Shown: positions 40,286-52,645, counted from the first letter of the stretch. The stretch: 64,000 bases of DNA from Amphibalanus amphitrite (GCF_019059575.1 NW_024882779.1:124001-188000); one strand, 5' to 3'. Notes: generated by a model from the sequence alone, not told the origin. Translations and numbers: made by a program.

Positions 40286-42121
40286 CTACCCGTAATACGG
40301 CTGGGGATATCCGTATCCAGGATATCCGTTTCCACCGTAGCTCTGGTATCCATAATCGGGGAAACCATAGGGTCTATATCCCTGGTATCCATAAGGGCGA
40401 TATCCCTGGTATCCATAAGGACGATATCCCTGGTATCCATAAGACCGATATCCCTGGTATCCATAAGGCCGATATCCCTGCTGTCCATAGGGTCCATACC
40501 CCTGGTATCCATAACCGCCGTGCCCAAAGTTTCCAACTCCGGGGCCTCCAGTCAGCTGTCCTTGTCCTACTCCACCAAACGCTCCGCGGATCGCTCCTCC
40601 GCGAATCGCTCCGCCCTGGATCGCTCCTCCCTGGATCGTTCCTCCATGGATCGCTCCTCCGTGGATCGCTCCTTCGTGGATCGCTCCTGCTCCTGCACTA
40701 ACGGCACCATGAGCGGCATCGTGTACCACTGCGCCTTGCACAGCGCCACCGCGCGTCGCCGGCGGATGGTGCGCCACGCCCTCATAGGTCACCCTGGCGT
40801 TGTAGCCCGAGTTGCCGTCCACCCAGTAGGTGACGATCTGCCTCCGGCCGTCGGGAAGCAGCGTCGAGTACGAGCCCTCGGTGCGGTGTCCGAGACGCGT
40901 CTCCTGGACGTGGTTGTCTATTCCAGAGTGCGGGTCGGTGGTGCTATGTCCGTAGCTGTAGTTAGGGATAGAGTAGTCGCCAGGAGCAGTGCTGGCCACT
41001 GCGGCCGCCACCAGCGCCGAGAGGATGATCAGCTGACGGCAGACGGTGACGTCATTGGGGGCATACAGTGACGTCCGAGGAGAGGAGATGCGACAGCAAA
41101 GGGTAGACGATGACATCGTTGCAGTGCAGAATGACGTCAGATGATAGAAAAGGTTAACGTCTTGCAAACATTCTAGCTTGCGTATAAATTTATGCTACCG
41201 TAAGGTGGGGCTATTTGAGACAGTGGGGCTATTTGAGACAGTATTTAGAATTGTTATAAAATAAAAACCGTTTGAAATTCATGCTTAATTTTTGCTCAGG
41301 CGATTTACCGCTCGATTCCACACCTTCCTGAGCAAAAATATCACATAAAATTCAAACGCTCCTCATTTTATAGCCATTTTAAAAACTGTCTCAAATAGCC
41401 CCACTGCCTCAAATAGCCCCACTTTACGGTATATAATATTCCTACCATTTTATTATGGACGAAATTAGTGACTAAAAGCTTTGAAATTCAGGCAGAATAA
41501 AAAATTGAGTAAAAGATGAACATCATAATTGACCTTATAGAAGCTTCAGGAATGAGGAAAGGTTATGTTCTCAGAAAGACCCTATAGAAAAACACAGAAA
41601 ACGTGCTACGGGTATGGCAATGTTGCCTAAAAAAAAAACTAATATCCCGAGAAACCATGAGACGGCACCATGTGCAAGAAAAGAAAGACGGAATCCTGTG
41701 CAAGAAACAAAGAGCAATAATAATTTCTCAATTTTTAACCTCGGACGGCATTGACATCGAAAACAGATTAGAGAAGCAGTAGTTCACCAGCCTATTCAAT
41801 TTTCATTTTTAATATATGATTTCAAGTTTTTACGACTAGACATCTTAATACAAGGTAGGAACGTTTTTCGGCTACTAGTCGTTTATTGTTTTCGTTTCCG
41901 AAACGAAAATTACTAGTACAATTACTAGTCGTTATTGTTTTCGTTTTCGAAACGAAAACAATAAACGACTAGTAGCCGAAAAACGTTCCTACCTTGTTTC
42001 ATTTTTAAGCTGAACGAACTGAACAATTGTACGAGTAGGCTTCCAATATCAATATGAAAACCATTCTTTAGCCACCCGGAAATGTGGTTAAATCGCTTCG
42101 TTTGCGCTCTCTCACCTGCAT
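40286..42121 (-). CDS. Secreted cuticle protein with Rebers-Riddiford domain, Tyr/Gly-rich tail
   Basis: Exons 42116-42121 (ATGCAG, donor GTGAGA) and 40286-41032 (acceptor CCGTCAG) give 250 residues. MQLIILSALVAAAVAS is the signal peptide. The chitin_bind_4 domain follows at about 25-92: HSGIDNHVQETRLGHRTEGS, YSTLLPDGRRQIVTYW and NSGYNARVTYEG. Next come Gly/Ile/His repeats of the type GGAIHGGAI, then about seven copies of a GYQGYRPYGYQ-like repeat, which would add tyrosines for cross-linking. The mini-exon was chosen because it restores the leader and lies just after a TATA box; the longer unspliced start upstream of 41032 would bury the leader. The 1-kb intron holds two small transposable elements. 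Confidence 0.87.
41196..41431. mobile_element. MITE with doubled terminal motif
   Basis: The left end TACCGTAAGGTGGGGC runs on through GGGGCTATTTGAGACA written twice in tandem; the right end is the inverse, again twice (TGTCTCAAATAGCCCC). Total length is 236 bp. It is intronic in the second cuticle gene. Confidence 0.8.
41851..41994. mobile_element. Hairpin element (144 bp) in the cuticle intron
   Basis: CAAGGTAGGAACGTTTTTCG at the left and CGAAAAACGTTCCTACCTTG at the right are exact inverses. The arms extend through CTACTAGTCGTTTATTG to within about 40 bp of each other. Confidence 0.85.
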
Positions 42122-42151
42122 GACTGTGATATGGTCACACCCGTCCCAGAC

Positions 42152-42186
42152 TGACGCTATTTCCTCATTGCCCGCTGTCTTATATA
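42152..42186 (-). promoter_or_regulatory. TATA box and initiator of the second cuticle gene
   Basis: On the minus strand TATATAAG (42186-42179) is followed 34 bp on by TCAGT (42154-42150), an arthropod initiator consensus. The first codon is some 30 bp further at 42121. Confidence 0.75.
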
Positions 42187-42449
42187 GCCCACGCCCTGCC
42201 CCACCCTGGATTATGAAAATCTTTCTGTCATGCCCCCGCGGTAGAAGGCACCGAACAGTGAACGCCAACGGTACATGTGGTAGAAAAATCCAGAATTGGT
42301 TAATCATTATCTGCGTATAACTGTCATCCATTTTGATATGAGTGTAAATTCGGTGAGCCAATTCGTGTGTATGAAATATGTGGCTTAGAAAACCACGGTT
42401 CACTGGGCAAACGCCACCGGGCACTTTTGTGTGCTCTTTATCACCGACC

Positions 42450-42520
42450 ACTATATATCTATATAATGGTCTATCTATATATCACAGACCACTATATATA
42501 AATATATAGTGGTCTGTGTC
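42450..42520. repeat. AT-rich inverted repeat
   Basis: CAGACCACTATATAT and ATATATAGTGGTCTG face each other (about 42485-42517), and a partial third copy precedes them. It may be the remnant of a very short element. Confidence 0.5.
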
Positions 42521-42590
42521 TTTATTTATTACTTTGTATTGAAATTCAATGTTTAATGTAATAACAGATGACTGTATTTATAAAATCACA

Positions 42591-42880
42591 TTAGCCGTTT
42601 TCACGACGGCCGTCTGGACACATTTGGTGCACATCTGGTGCAGATCAGGTGCAGATTTGGTCAAATCAGGTTCAGTGTCTCTCTATAGTAGCTATCAGCT
42701 AGGGTTACCTATGTACACTAATTGCTCATATATGCCTGCTTTGTCGTATTACAGAGAGCATCATCGATTAAAACACTGAAATAAATTAATAAAATGAAGA
42801 TATCTGCTGTAAAAGAGATTAGGTGCAGATTTGGTCAAATTAGGTGCACTCGCCGGAGAGACCGTCGTGAAAACGGCTAA
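42591..42880. mobile_element. MITE, TTAGCCGTTTTCACG family, copy 2
   Basis: It starts TTAGCCGTTTTCACGACGG and ends GTCGTGAAAACGGCTAA, with longer and cleaner inverted ends than copy 1. The interior has runs of GGTGCAGAT-type words. Confidence 0.8.
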
Positions 42881-43014
42881 TTATGACCACGAGGTTGACT
42901 GCATGGATAAAGTGAGGTAGATAAATAAGTCTTTGATTTGAGTTGAAGTTTAAATAGTCATAGCATTCTCCCCAGATTTTCTTTTTTCTCTCTGTCTGCT
43001 CTTTATCTGTCTTG

Positions 43015-43953
<939 letters not shown>

Positions 43954-44300
43954 TTTTTTTATAAATTTAGTCCGAATGGTTGAATGGGCGGATTTTGAGG
44001 AATAAGAGCCCGCACTAAGCATAGCTTGTTGCGCTGACCCTGACCCCACCACCCGTTCGTGCAATTCCAATTGTATGGCAGAATTTTGTCCGAACGTTCG
44101 TACCCTCACGACTGGACAGTGGACACGGTCCCCTCCGCTCACTCACGATACCTGGCTTCTGTGCGGCCCCTGCCACAGAAACGCACGCCATTACACGTAG
44201 GAGCTAAATGTGGCCGCCCGCGCCGGGGCTTGAACCGCGCTCTCGCTACCGGCTAAGCGTCGAATTCCGGCGCTTTTATCCACTCGGCCACCGAGAGGAT
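43954..44300 (-). mobile_element. tRNA-derived SINE with a class II-type (Ser/Leu-like) head
   Basis: On the minus strand the head reads GGTGGCCGAGTGGATAAAAG (A-box region) and GCGGTTCAAGCCCC (B-box), with an extended variable region as in tRNA-Ser/Leu. The body contains ATTCTGCCATACAATTGGAA and GCGCAACAAGCTATGCTTAG, matching the SINE at 36472-36832. The tail is A-rich at 43954-43965. Confidence 0.75.
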
Positions 44301-44622
44301 AGGATCTTCGACGTCATCAGGTGATGTTAAATGCTGTCTGCCTTTGTAAACTCTTTCCTTGCGATTTTTAGCGCTATAATCCGATTTCATGTTGTTGTTT
44401 TTCAGGGAAGTTTCGTTTCCCGTCAGCTTCGACCAATCAGGGTTGTTGAGTGAGGGGATAAGATACACTCAACACTGGCGGATTCAGAATGGCAATATTG
44501 GACGCTGCGGGGGTCACACCCCTAAAAAGTTTCTCAAAATTTCAAAAACATATCGGGTTTTAGTTTCTTACGCACTGCTGTGCAGTTTAAAACAAAGTTG
44601 TATTGTACCGGGTGTTCATTAA

Positions 44623-46184
44623 AGGTAGACTGCCACCTTTTTTCCACAAAACGGTTTTCACTAGAGCTGAGCCACCTATGTCCCAGACTGAAGTCGGTTT
44701 TCCGAAATTCGAACCCGTTTGCGAGAAATCGGAGACCAAAGTTCAGTTTGATGCCATTTTTTTTAGTCCAAGAAAACCGACATCTCTACTGTTTATCGAT
44801 AACTTTGAAACATGAATTTTCTTATCTTTTGGTAAATATATGTCAAAACTTTGATTGTTTCGAGATCAGAGTAGAATTTTGGAGTGTCAAAATAAAAGTT
44901 AAACTTATATATTCAGTAGTTCATTTTTTCCAAAAAAGTGTGGGAAATGGGGTTTAACCCTCGCCCGTATAGGGGGGGGGGGGGTCGAACGGACCCCCCC
45001 CTCGGTTTTTCGCGAATAACTCGCGTAAAAAGCGGCCGATCGCGACGAAACTTTCAGTACCCTCGCGTTAATCAATTTTACACCTACCCTGAAATTTTCA
45101 TGACCCTGACCCTAATGACCTTTGACCTGTGGCCTACTTTTCGAGACCATGTTTGGCCGGAATCGCGATTCGGCGTATGTCGGCTCGCATTAGCCGCGCG
45201 TTTGCAGTCTTTTCGTGGTTTCAAGCGTTCAAACATGGGATATGATGTTGCTCCCATGCATTAGGGTGGGTGTCAAGGTCACCGGAAGGTCAGGTCAGGT
45301 CATTGACCTTTGATGACCTCGGTTCACTTTTTCGAGTTTTACATGTTTCTAGGCCAGTTTTTGGAGCTGAATTCGAATTTAGCAACCATATGAACATTTA
45401 CGAAGTAGTTTTGGCACCTTCGTAACATGTTACGAAGCTGTCAGAGGCGGCTGCCACCTACTAGGAATACCCGGCTGGTTGACCTGACCTGACCTGACCC
45501 GACCTGGCCTAAATGTATGAAGACATCATCTGTGATCAAAACTAACATGATATTCGTGATCGGCACCCCGAAAAACCCATTAGCAGCCACGCTTTACGAC
45601 TTTCTAACAGGTCCCGATTTCCCCGACTTTTGGGTCATTGACCTGACCTGGAAGGTCAACCGATGACCTAGGACCTTAAAATTGGGTATCATCGGCTTCC
45701 TCTCGTCACGGGCAACACGCTCGTTTTTTCCGCGAAGCTCTAGCTCGATCAGGGGCGAAACGGCAAGGGGGGGGTCCAACGGACCCCCCCCCCCCTTATA
45801 CGTTCGCGGCTGGAAAAACACCAATACGGGCGCGGGTTAAGATGGGCCAGACCCATTCCAAATGAGCCATGATTTTTTTAATGTTTTACGAATTTAAATG
45901 CAAAATAAATTAAACATGGCCAATTTCTCATGAAATCATATATTAGTAAATCATAAAATACCTTACTTTTTCAAATAAAATGTAATAATCTTATGACCTT
46001 GAAGTCTAGTGATGTGTAAACATTGTCGCTAGACATTAACCGATTGATAATTGTATGAAAATCGACAATTTTTTTCGCGATTCACGTGATGATACTTTGT
46101 CAGGTGAATTCTAAAATTTTGTTTTGTCCAGGGAATAAATCATAGGCCGATCTGAGAAAACTTTTTAAAGGTGGCAGTCTTCCT
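44623..46184. mobile_element. TTAA-flanked element, AGGTAGACTGCCACC ends
   Basis: The left end is AGGTAGACTGCCACCTTTTT; the right, read inverted, is AGGAAGACTGCCACCTTTAA. TTAA lies on both sides (44619-44622, 46185-46188). It is related by its ends to 29264-30045 and is itself interrupted by 44958-45836. Confidence 0.8.
44958..45836. mobile_element. TTAA/GGTCA-rich element, both ends present (879 bp), innermost of the nest
   Basis: TTAA at 44954-44957 and 45837-45840. It starts CCCTCGCCCGTAT and ends ATACGGGCGCGGG. The hairpins have cores TCGAACGGA (left) and TCCAACGGA (right) between G-runs and C-runs. A run of GACCTGACCTGACCTGACCC lies near 45481, the densest such block in the window. Confidence 0.85.
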
Positions 46185-46324
46185 TTAATGAATGGAATAA
46201 AGTAGCTGCGTCACGTGATAACAATAAATCACGTACGCGCATTTTTTGCCTTGTAAATATGAAGCAAAGGCATTATCATTTTTTATACATGATAACTTTA
46301 ATCACGGCGTCATCCAAACGCTTG

Positions 46325-46980
46325 TGAATGGCTCTGGTTTCGAAGAGCCCAAATCGGCACTTCAAGACAAACTCGCCGTTCAATTATGAACAAGCGGGTT
46401 GGGTTGTGGAGAAGTGTGCCGGGTTGGAAAGTCTTACCGTGGTTAGGCAGGCTTTCCGCCTTAAGTTCTTTCCGAGAAAACCAGCAGCAATACCATATCT
46501 GAATGCTTTTCAGCGTTTGGTGGAAAGATTTAGGATGGTTGCAGCGACACGGCCATGTGTGCGCTCCGGGCGCCAGCCGATGACCCCTGGTGAAATGGAA
46601 AAGGTCAAGGATTTCTTCCGGAAAAATGCCACAGCTCATGCTCGGCAGGCGTGCGGAGAGCTTAAAATGTCCATTGGAAAGGTATTGAAGATCCTAATTC
46701 TGTCATGGCCTCCCTCGATCGAAGTTCAACGATCTCGCGCGGAAGTACCCATCTGCACTGGCCCGCATACAGTCCCGACCTGTCCTGCCTGGATTTCTCG
46801 TTCTGGACCCAAGCTTTGGATCGCGTGATGGAATCGGAGCCGGAAACAATCAAAGAACTGAAGAAGGTCGTGGAGGACTTCGCCAGAACATAAGCAAGCA
46901 AAGAGCAGCTGAGGAAGATGGTCCGGCACACACAGCGACGGGCAGAGCCGTGCGTGGCGGAGTGAGGTGGCTACTTTGAG
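46325..46980 (+). pseudogene. Internally deleted Tc1/mariner-group transposase (DUF4817 type)
   Basis: The first part (46328-46690) reads FNYEQAGWVVEKCAGLES, VVRQAFRLKFFPRKPAA, LNAFQRLVERF and RPCVRSGRQPMTP, the DUF4817 helix-turn-helix seen at the N-terminus of many arthropod transposases. A second part in another frame (46705-46893) reads LHWPAYSPDLSCLDFSFW, the block holding the last Asp of the DDD/DDE triad. The region that should carry the first two catalytic residues is missing, so the copy is inactive. Confidence 0.8.
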
Positions 46981-47325
46981 CACCTCCTGTAGGAGACACG
47001 AGTGGCAAGCGGTGATCGCGGTGATGTCATCATAAATGATAACCTCTCCTGAAAATGCATTGTGTGATTTGATAACGTGAGATGAATATATATCTTTCTG
47101 GTGCCTACTTACTTTATTCCATTCATTAATGAACACCCGGTATTTACTACAAGAACCCACAGGCAAACGCCCTTTTAACAGGTGCAGTCAAAACAGTACA
47201 TAAAATCATAAACAAGATGAGGTGAAAACACAAGTTTTCCTTATACAAGTTGTTTAGTTTTCGTTTTATTCTTAAAAACCAGCAAGCCCTTGCCCCAAAT
47301 GACCCCCCCCCTGGATCCGCCATTG

Positions 47326-48775
47326 ATAAGGTCTAAGTTGGTCTGGTCGGAAATCGGAATTGGTCTAAGTCGGAATAGAGAATGGGTGCGCTGTGTGCAT
47401 GATTATCAATAATGTGTGAATAGATATAATAATTGATCAGTGATGTGAATACCTACGTTTAACCCGAGGACACACGCCGGGCCGGTGTGGTTGGCGTTAG
47501 GTACGGCTCTCGCGAAATTAAGCGGTAGGTTTTGCACTTTTACATATCCGGTTATATCTCAGAAACTAATCGATCTACAATGAAGCCATTTTACACGATC
47601 ATGGCCGGCTTGTGAACCAACAAGTCGATTGCATCTTCAGCACTTAAAAGCTTAAGACGACGAAGATATAGCCTGTAGTACCTACACTAAATTTTCGAGG
47701 TGCAAAACCTACCGCTAAAACCCGCGAGAATTGTACCTTCGCAGGGCTGGGGAAGGGTGTTTATTGTTAAAACAGCAACAACCCGCCTCTAATTCACTCG
47801 GCTCCTGGGCCAGGTCACACGATAGGCGGGGTTTGAGAGATGGTAAAAAACAAAAAATGAAGAAATTTGCTTTGGTCATTTTTAGGCCAGGTTAAGGCTT
47901 ACATCACCAGGGCCCAATCTTATAAAATGCCGTACTATTCTATTTACGGCATTTGGTAACATTCACAGTGGTACCAGTGCTGACAAAGGTTTATCTGAGT
48001 CAACGAAATGATTCTTTAGACCGTCAAATTACGATGGACTGAAATGCGTGAAAACCATTTTGCATTTGATAGTCGTTTTCTGCAGCTGAACTTCAGCCAG
48101 TACTGCCATATCCATTCCACGGCGTTTATAAGGCTGAGCCCAGAGGTGATTGAAGGCCGAATCATTCGCCTAGTTCGACCCTTTCCGACAACTGGCGCTT
48201 GACTCAGGAACAAAAAGAGCTATAGAGCTGCAGAAATCGCATTTGATAGTTTTTTCGAAGCATCAAATAAAAATAACAAATCAAATGATATTCAAAATAA
48301 CACTTTTGGTTGGCAGGCCACTCATACCTGTTCATCTTTAACGTCGAGACCATTTACTTATTTCATGCATGTATGTCAAGTGTAGCCTCTTGAAATCATC
48401 GCGATGCTTTCAAGATGCACTTTCAAGATGCATCGGTGCATATCGGTGCGCTGAAGGGAAAACGCCACCGACTCAGCATCGGTTGGGTGGAAAAGTTTGA
48501 GAGTCACTGAAAGTACTCACTGACCGATAGCAAACACCACATCAATATGAGGAGCCGGCGGGCCGCGAGGCAGAGGGGCCGCGATCGAGGAGGGATGCGA
48601 GGAGAGGTCGGAGAGGGGTGGGGAGAGGTCGAGGAGGGACGGGGGGGGGGGCAGTCGCTGTACAGTAACATGCGATGGCAATTTAAGTGTGGCTAGCAGA
48701 AGCCATTCGGCTCGCAGAAAGGGCTAGTTCCATTATAAGGGCCAGAATTTCGGATCCACATTTTTGAACCCTTAA
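47326..48775. other. Gap, no gene; a possible TTAA-family remnant at the left
   Basis: GTTTAACCCGAGGACACACG near 47456 recalls the family terminus, but no matching right end or hairpin was found. G-rich low-complexity sequence lies at 48555-48655. No coding sequence is seen. Confidence 0.35.
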
Positions 48776-49767
48776 CCCTCGCCCTGGCAGGGCATTTTTC
48801 ATAACACGGCCTGGCAGGGGGGGGGGTCGATGCGACCCCCCCTCGCGATTGGCTCCTATGCCACCTAGAAACACCAAATTTGGTAGGTAGGTGGGCGCCC
48901 TGGAGTTCTCGCCCCTGTGCAAATTTGGTTGCTCTAGGTCAATATTTAGGGGGGTTTTGGGGGGGGGGTATAAATGTAAAAATTTCGCTAAAAACAGGTG
49001 AAAAGTTTTTCGCTTATACCTTTTGATCTAATTAAGCTAGAGCAAAAAGAAAAGCACCAGTGAACTCAGCACGTCAAGGCGCGTCGAATGTACTTAAAGT
49101 TTTTCTTTATTTTTAAGTAAACTTAAATTAATTAAATAAGTTCAAACTAACCAAATTGCATCATACCGCATATCATTCGATTCGGCTGATCACCAGGAAC
49201 ACAATGACTTCATTTTTTAAGCTCTAGCGTCATTATGTGCCAAGTTATTGGCAAAAACGTCATTTGACCTCAGTTGACCTCATTTGACCTGACCCATGGA
49301 TAGGTACACCAAACAAAGAAGCACCAAGTGACCTGCTGTTGAGTACTGTCGTTTCAAAGCACAAAAGTGATAGAACGAAGCAAATATCTCCAGTATTTTC
49401 CGAATTTAATATTTTCCCATAGGCTTAACATTACGACGTAATGACCTCTAACTGACCTCAGGTCAGTGACCTAAAAAAACCCGAACTATATGTTATACAA
49501 CTCGGTGAACTTAGCACATCCTGAAAGTTTGAAGGAAATCAGTCAAAAACTGTGAGTTGGACAGGTGCAAAAAGAAAATTGAAATTTGACCATGACCTTG
49601 TACTGGTTTTTCTGACCTGGTGACCTGACCCAAGGTCACCCGGACCTGATATTTTCAGGTCATATGTAAAAAGGTTGCCCCATAGGCTGTGCCAAATTTG
49701 GCGGGCGCTATCTTTGAAAAACCTTAGGGGAGGGGTCGCATCGACCCACCTCCTGCCAGGGCGAGGC
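48776..49767. mobile_element. TTAA/GGTCA-rich element, both ends present (992 bp)
   Basis: TTAA at 48772-48775 and 49768-49771. It starts CCCTCGCCCTGGCAGGGC and ends GCCAGGGCGAGGC. Hairpin cores are TCGATGCGA on the left and its exact inverse TCGCATCGA on the right. The interior includes TTGACCTCATTTGACCTGAC near 49280. Confidence 0.85.
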
Positions 49768-49819
49768 TTAATAGTATATATAATTACATATAGTTCAGTA
49801 TTGTAAGACATGTTTATAA

Positions 49820-49945
49820 AATCTGATGGCCAAGAGTTGCGAACGAAAATTATAATTAAAATTAAATTATAATTAAAAAAATTAAACACAAAAAAGATTT
49901 AGATTTTAATTATAATTTTCGTTCGCAACTCTTGGCCATCAGATT
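49820..49945. mobile_element. Hairpin element (126 bp)
   Basis: AATCTGATGGCCAAGAGTTG at the left and CAACTCTTGGCCATCAGATT at the right, with arms continuing through GCGAACGAAAATTATAATTA. The loop is A/T-rich. It lies 49 bp beyond the preceding TTAA element. Confidence 0.8.
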
Positions 49946-50859
49946 ATATGATTATAGAGCCTTGCTTGCTTTGGCACAGGGGTTTCTCGACTCCCTCAGA
50001 TTTGTTATACGTATTCGCCGGAGGACCCATGAACGAAAATCAGTCATCAACGACAACCGCTTATTACAAGATGCACCGTGAATTGTGATTGCATTGATGA
50101 AAAAAGATCATTGCAAACAAGATTCGACTCTTTAGACTCCCGCTCGCAAGTACGAACGCTCTCCCACACGTGAGAATAAATAGTGAAGGAAATCTAACGA
50201 TTTTCACTCATCCGTCGTCTTATCTTCGAAACCTCAATGGGAAGCTGCCTGCTGCAGTGTCATATACCTCACGAGCTGGTGACGTGAAGAAAGCTATTGC
50301 CATAGGTAAGTAGGGTAGGCATAAAGCTACAGCAGCATTGTGTTTCGTTGTAGCTTCACATGCGTCACGCGCACTGAGCTGATGGTGATTGGCGCCCACC
50401 AAGGCCGATCAATGAACGTCCGACTGGTGAACGCAAGCGGCGCCGGTATTCGCCTGGGGCGATGGACGGGGTCGAACGCTACGAGCATCATGACCTCAGG
50501 CCGGCGCCCGTTTTTATCCTGTCAGACACCAATGCGGCGCCGCTATACCCGCTATACAGCAGTTTTATTCAACCGCTGGCGTAGAAATACTATAGCAGAT
50601 CTTTTATGACACAAGCCTTTGAGGCCCGCTGGGGACCTCAAACCGAACAGAGTAGCATGGTTCGCCGAACTGCCGTGTCCCGTGAATGCGCCCATACTTT
50701 CAATAGAAACCATGAACACAATTTAAATTACACATACATACCTACGATAACCTATGTGTCGGCACAATAATATGATAGTACATGACACATCAGTGCACGC
50801 CACGCTTAGTAAAAAGTCGCACAGGCCTAGCACTGTTCCAGGTATCATAAAGGGCGATG
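49946..50859. other. Gap, no gene recognised
   Basis: Short unrelated ORFs occur on both strands; nothing resembles a repeat terminus. Confidence 0.35.
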
Positions 50860-51388
50860 CTGCTATTTCGGCGGGGATGGGACGGGTGGCGCGGTGAAGG
50901 GAGGGGAGCGGTGCAGCTTCACGAGCCAGCTGGCTCGGACCAGACGGCAGGGGCCATGTTTCACGGCAGAGCGCTGCAGTGCGCTGCGCGCGTCGGCGCG
51001 TTGGGTTTCCATGGCAATATCAACAAACTTCCCTCTGACGCTACGCTATGACGTCATCGCAAAGCGCTAGCACCGCGGCGCCAGCATCATCCGCACGCTA
51101 GCAGCATTCGCACTCAAGCTTCTGTTCAATTGGTACTAGGTTCTTCAAGGACTCTGTTCCAAACGCGATTTACCATAAGCTAACGGATCGCACGCAACGT
51201 CATTCGAGTGACGTCAGGGGAATCCCTCAGCTCCCAGCGCGCTGCAGCGCGCGCAGCGTCGGGCGGTGAAACAGGGCCAGGGTGCGGCCGGCGGTGGAGC
51301 TGCGTTTCGGTGACGAGTGTGACCTGGGCTGACCTGGACGACCCCATGGTGGCTACCTGACAGCGACATTTCCCGGATCGAGCAAACG
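50860..51388 (+). promoter_or_regulatory. Third, inverted copy of the Asteroid-like promoter and leader exon
   Basis: On the plus strand GGGGATGGGACGGGTGGCGC (about 50875) and, after an extra stretch, GCGGCCGGCGGTGGAGCTGC (51284 on) match the other two copies. The uORF ATGGTGGCTACCTGA is at 51346-51360, and AGCAAACG with donor GTGAGA ends the exon at 51388. Matching intron sequence continues for about 60 bp. No Asteroid-like coding exon was found downstream on this strand. Confidence 0.6.
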
Positions 51389-52645
51389 GTGAGAGGTTAT
51401 CAGGAGTTCTAATGTTTGCTGAATTGTGTGCTACAGCATAAACTGGAGTCGTGGGTGACCTTGGGGACTGGCGAGTGTGGCGACCATGGGCTGGTGCAGC
51501 GGCTGCAATGCGATCAAGCCGGAACAACAGAGACAGTTGCACTGCACATGAGGCATGAGGATCACTGCACATTGTGCAGTGATGTGACGTGCCACATAGT
51601 TGATATGCCTGAAGCAGGACGCATGCATTCAGTTGTGCTCAGGTGGCCGCTTTCATAAATCGTAGTAGTTTACACTAGGGTGTATATTACACCCCAAGAA
51701 ACTACATCCTCTAGAAGTGGGTGTTTTTATGAGGATCTTAGGGCGTATGATGCGCCGGCTGTATGCTTTGGTTTGTTTTTGGACTATATTTTAGTCGGGG
51801 AAACTGTGGTCAAACCTTCGAAGCCTTCCATTTTTGGAAGGATTTTCCATATATGGGTACGCACTACGCATTTTCCAAAAATGGATACGCTGATGACGTA
51901 ATCGTACCCAAATATAGAAAATGTTGCGCATATGTTGGGACTTACCGATTTGTGCCGAACATGCAGCAAATGTGACTATCGCCCCTGGTCGCTTTCGATT
52001 CGTCATAGTGAAGTGTCCATAATCTAGCGTGGATGTCAAAATCCTAACGTGGATGTATTCTATGTAATTATTCAAAGTAATGATTCGTGGACAATTGACA
52101 AAAAATTACCTACAAACGATGGTTTTATCAGACCTTATCAAACATTTTGTAAGCAAAAAGCTGCGAACAGAAAATCTACATTATAAATCCTAAAAAGTAC
52201 CCCGCCGCCGCCCACGCCGTGTGCAACATAGTCACTTTGTAGCGCTTATTACGCGGCGGCGTCCGTTGACCTACGGCCGTGAAATTTTAAAGACATGCGG
52301 GCCACCTTTACACGTAGCTTGTATTAAATTTTGGACGTGATGCGGCCGGGGGTGCGCCCTTGGCGCGTGCTCAAGTGCGCCATAGGGTTAACATTAAAAA
52401 CGGCAAAAACAGGCTATTGCTCGCGAACGGTGAAATTACGGCTACGGGGGTGAAATTTTCGCGCCAAGTCGGACGCGTGCACTCATTTGACGCATTAAAT
52501 TTTCGAGGGCGTGGGTTCAGCGGTGTGCACGTGGTGCGGCCGCGACCGATGCCGAGCAGAGGGCACGTGCTTTAGGCTCAGTTGTTCGCTTAAAAAAACT
52601 GAGTGGAAATAATCACGGTGACTATAAATAGAAATAACCAGTAAA
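51389..52645. other. Gap after the third leader copy
   Basis: An 80-codon ORF (51416-51658) has Cys/His pairs (HEDHCTLCSDVTCH), but it begins inside sequence that matches the intron of the other copies and resembles nothing I know. The remainder has no clear feature. Confidence 0.35.

Larger units (their letters stand above)
44608..47140. mobile_element. Tc1/mariner-type element with DUF4817 transposase remnant
   Basis: The ends read CCGGGTGTTCATTAATG, perfect to about 30 bp once the element inserted in the left end is set aside, with TA on both flanks (44606-44607, 47141-47142). Inside is a damaged transposase (46325-46980). The left inverted repeat was hit by the TTAA element at 44623-46184. 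Confidence 0.8.
44473..47325. mobile_element. Outermost of four nested elements, TGGCGGATYCAG ends
   Basis: The left end CACTGGCGGATTCAG and the right end CTGGATCCGCCATTG are inverted copies over 15 bp with two mismatches. A G-run with GGGGGTCA follows the left end and TGACCCCCCCCC precedes the right. The interior is mostly the elements nested within it. Confidence 0.5.

Noticed and set aside
44951-45840. CRISPR-like array suggested by repeated GACCT words
   Set aside because: The words are six bases with irregular spacing and both orientations, inside a transposable element; there are no uniform spacers.
47450-47830. Another TTAA-family copy starting at TTTAACCCGAGG
   Set aside because: No right terminus, hairpin or GGTCA-rich interior was found, so only a passing resemblance is recorded.
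51416-51658. A possible exon with Cys/His pairs after the third leader copy
   Set aside because: It starts within sequence homologous to the intron of the other leaders, and the implied intron would be only about 44 nt. No family resemblance was found.
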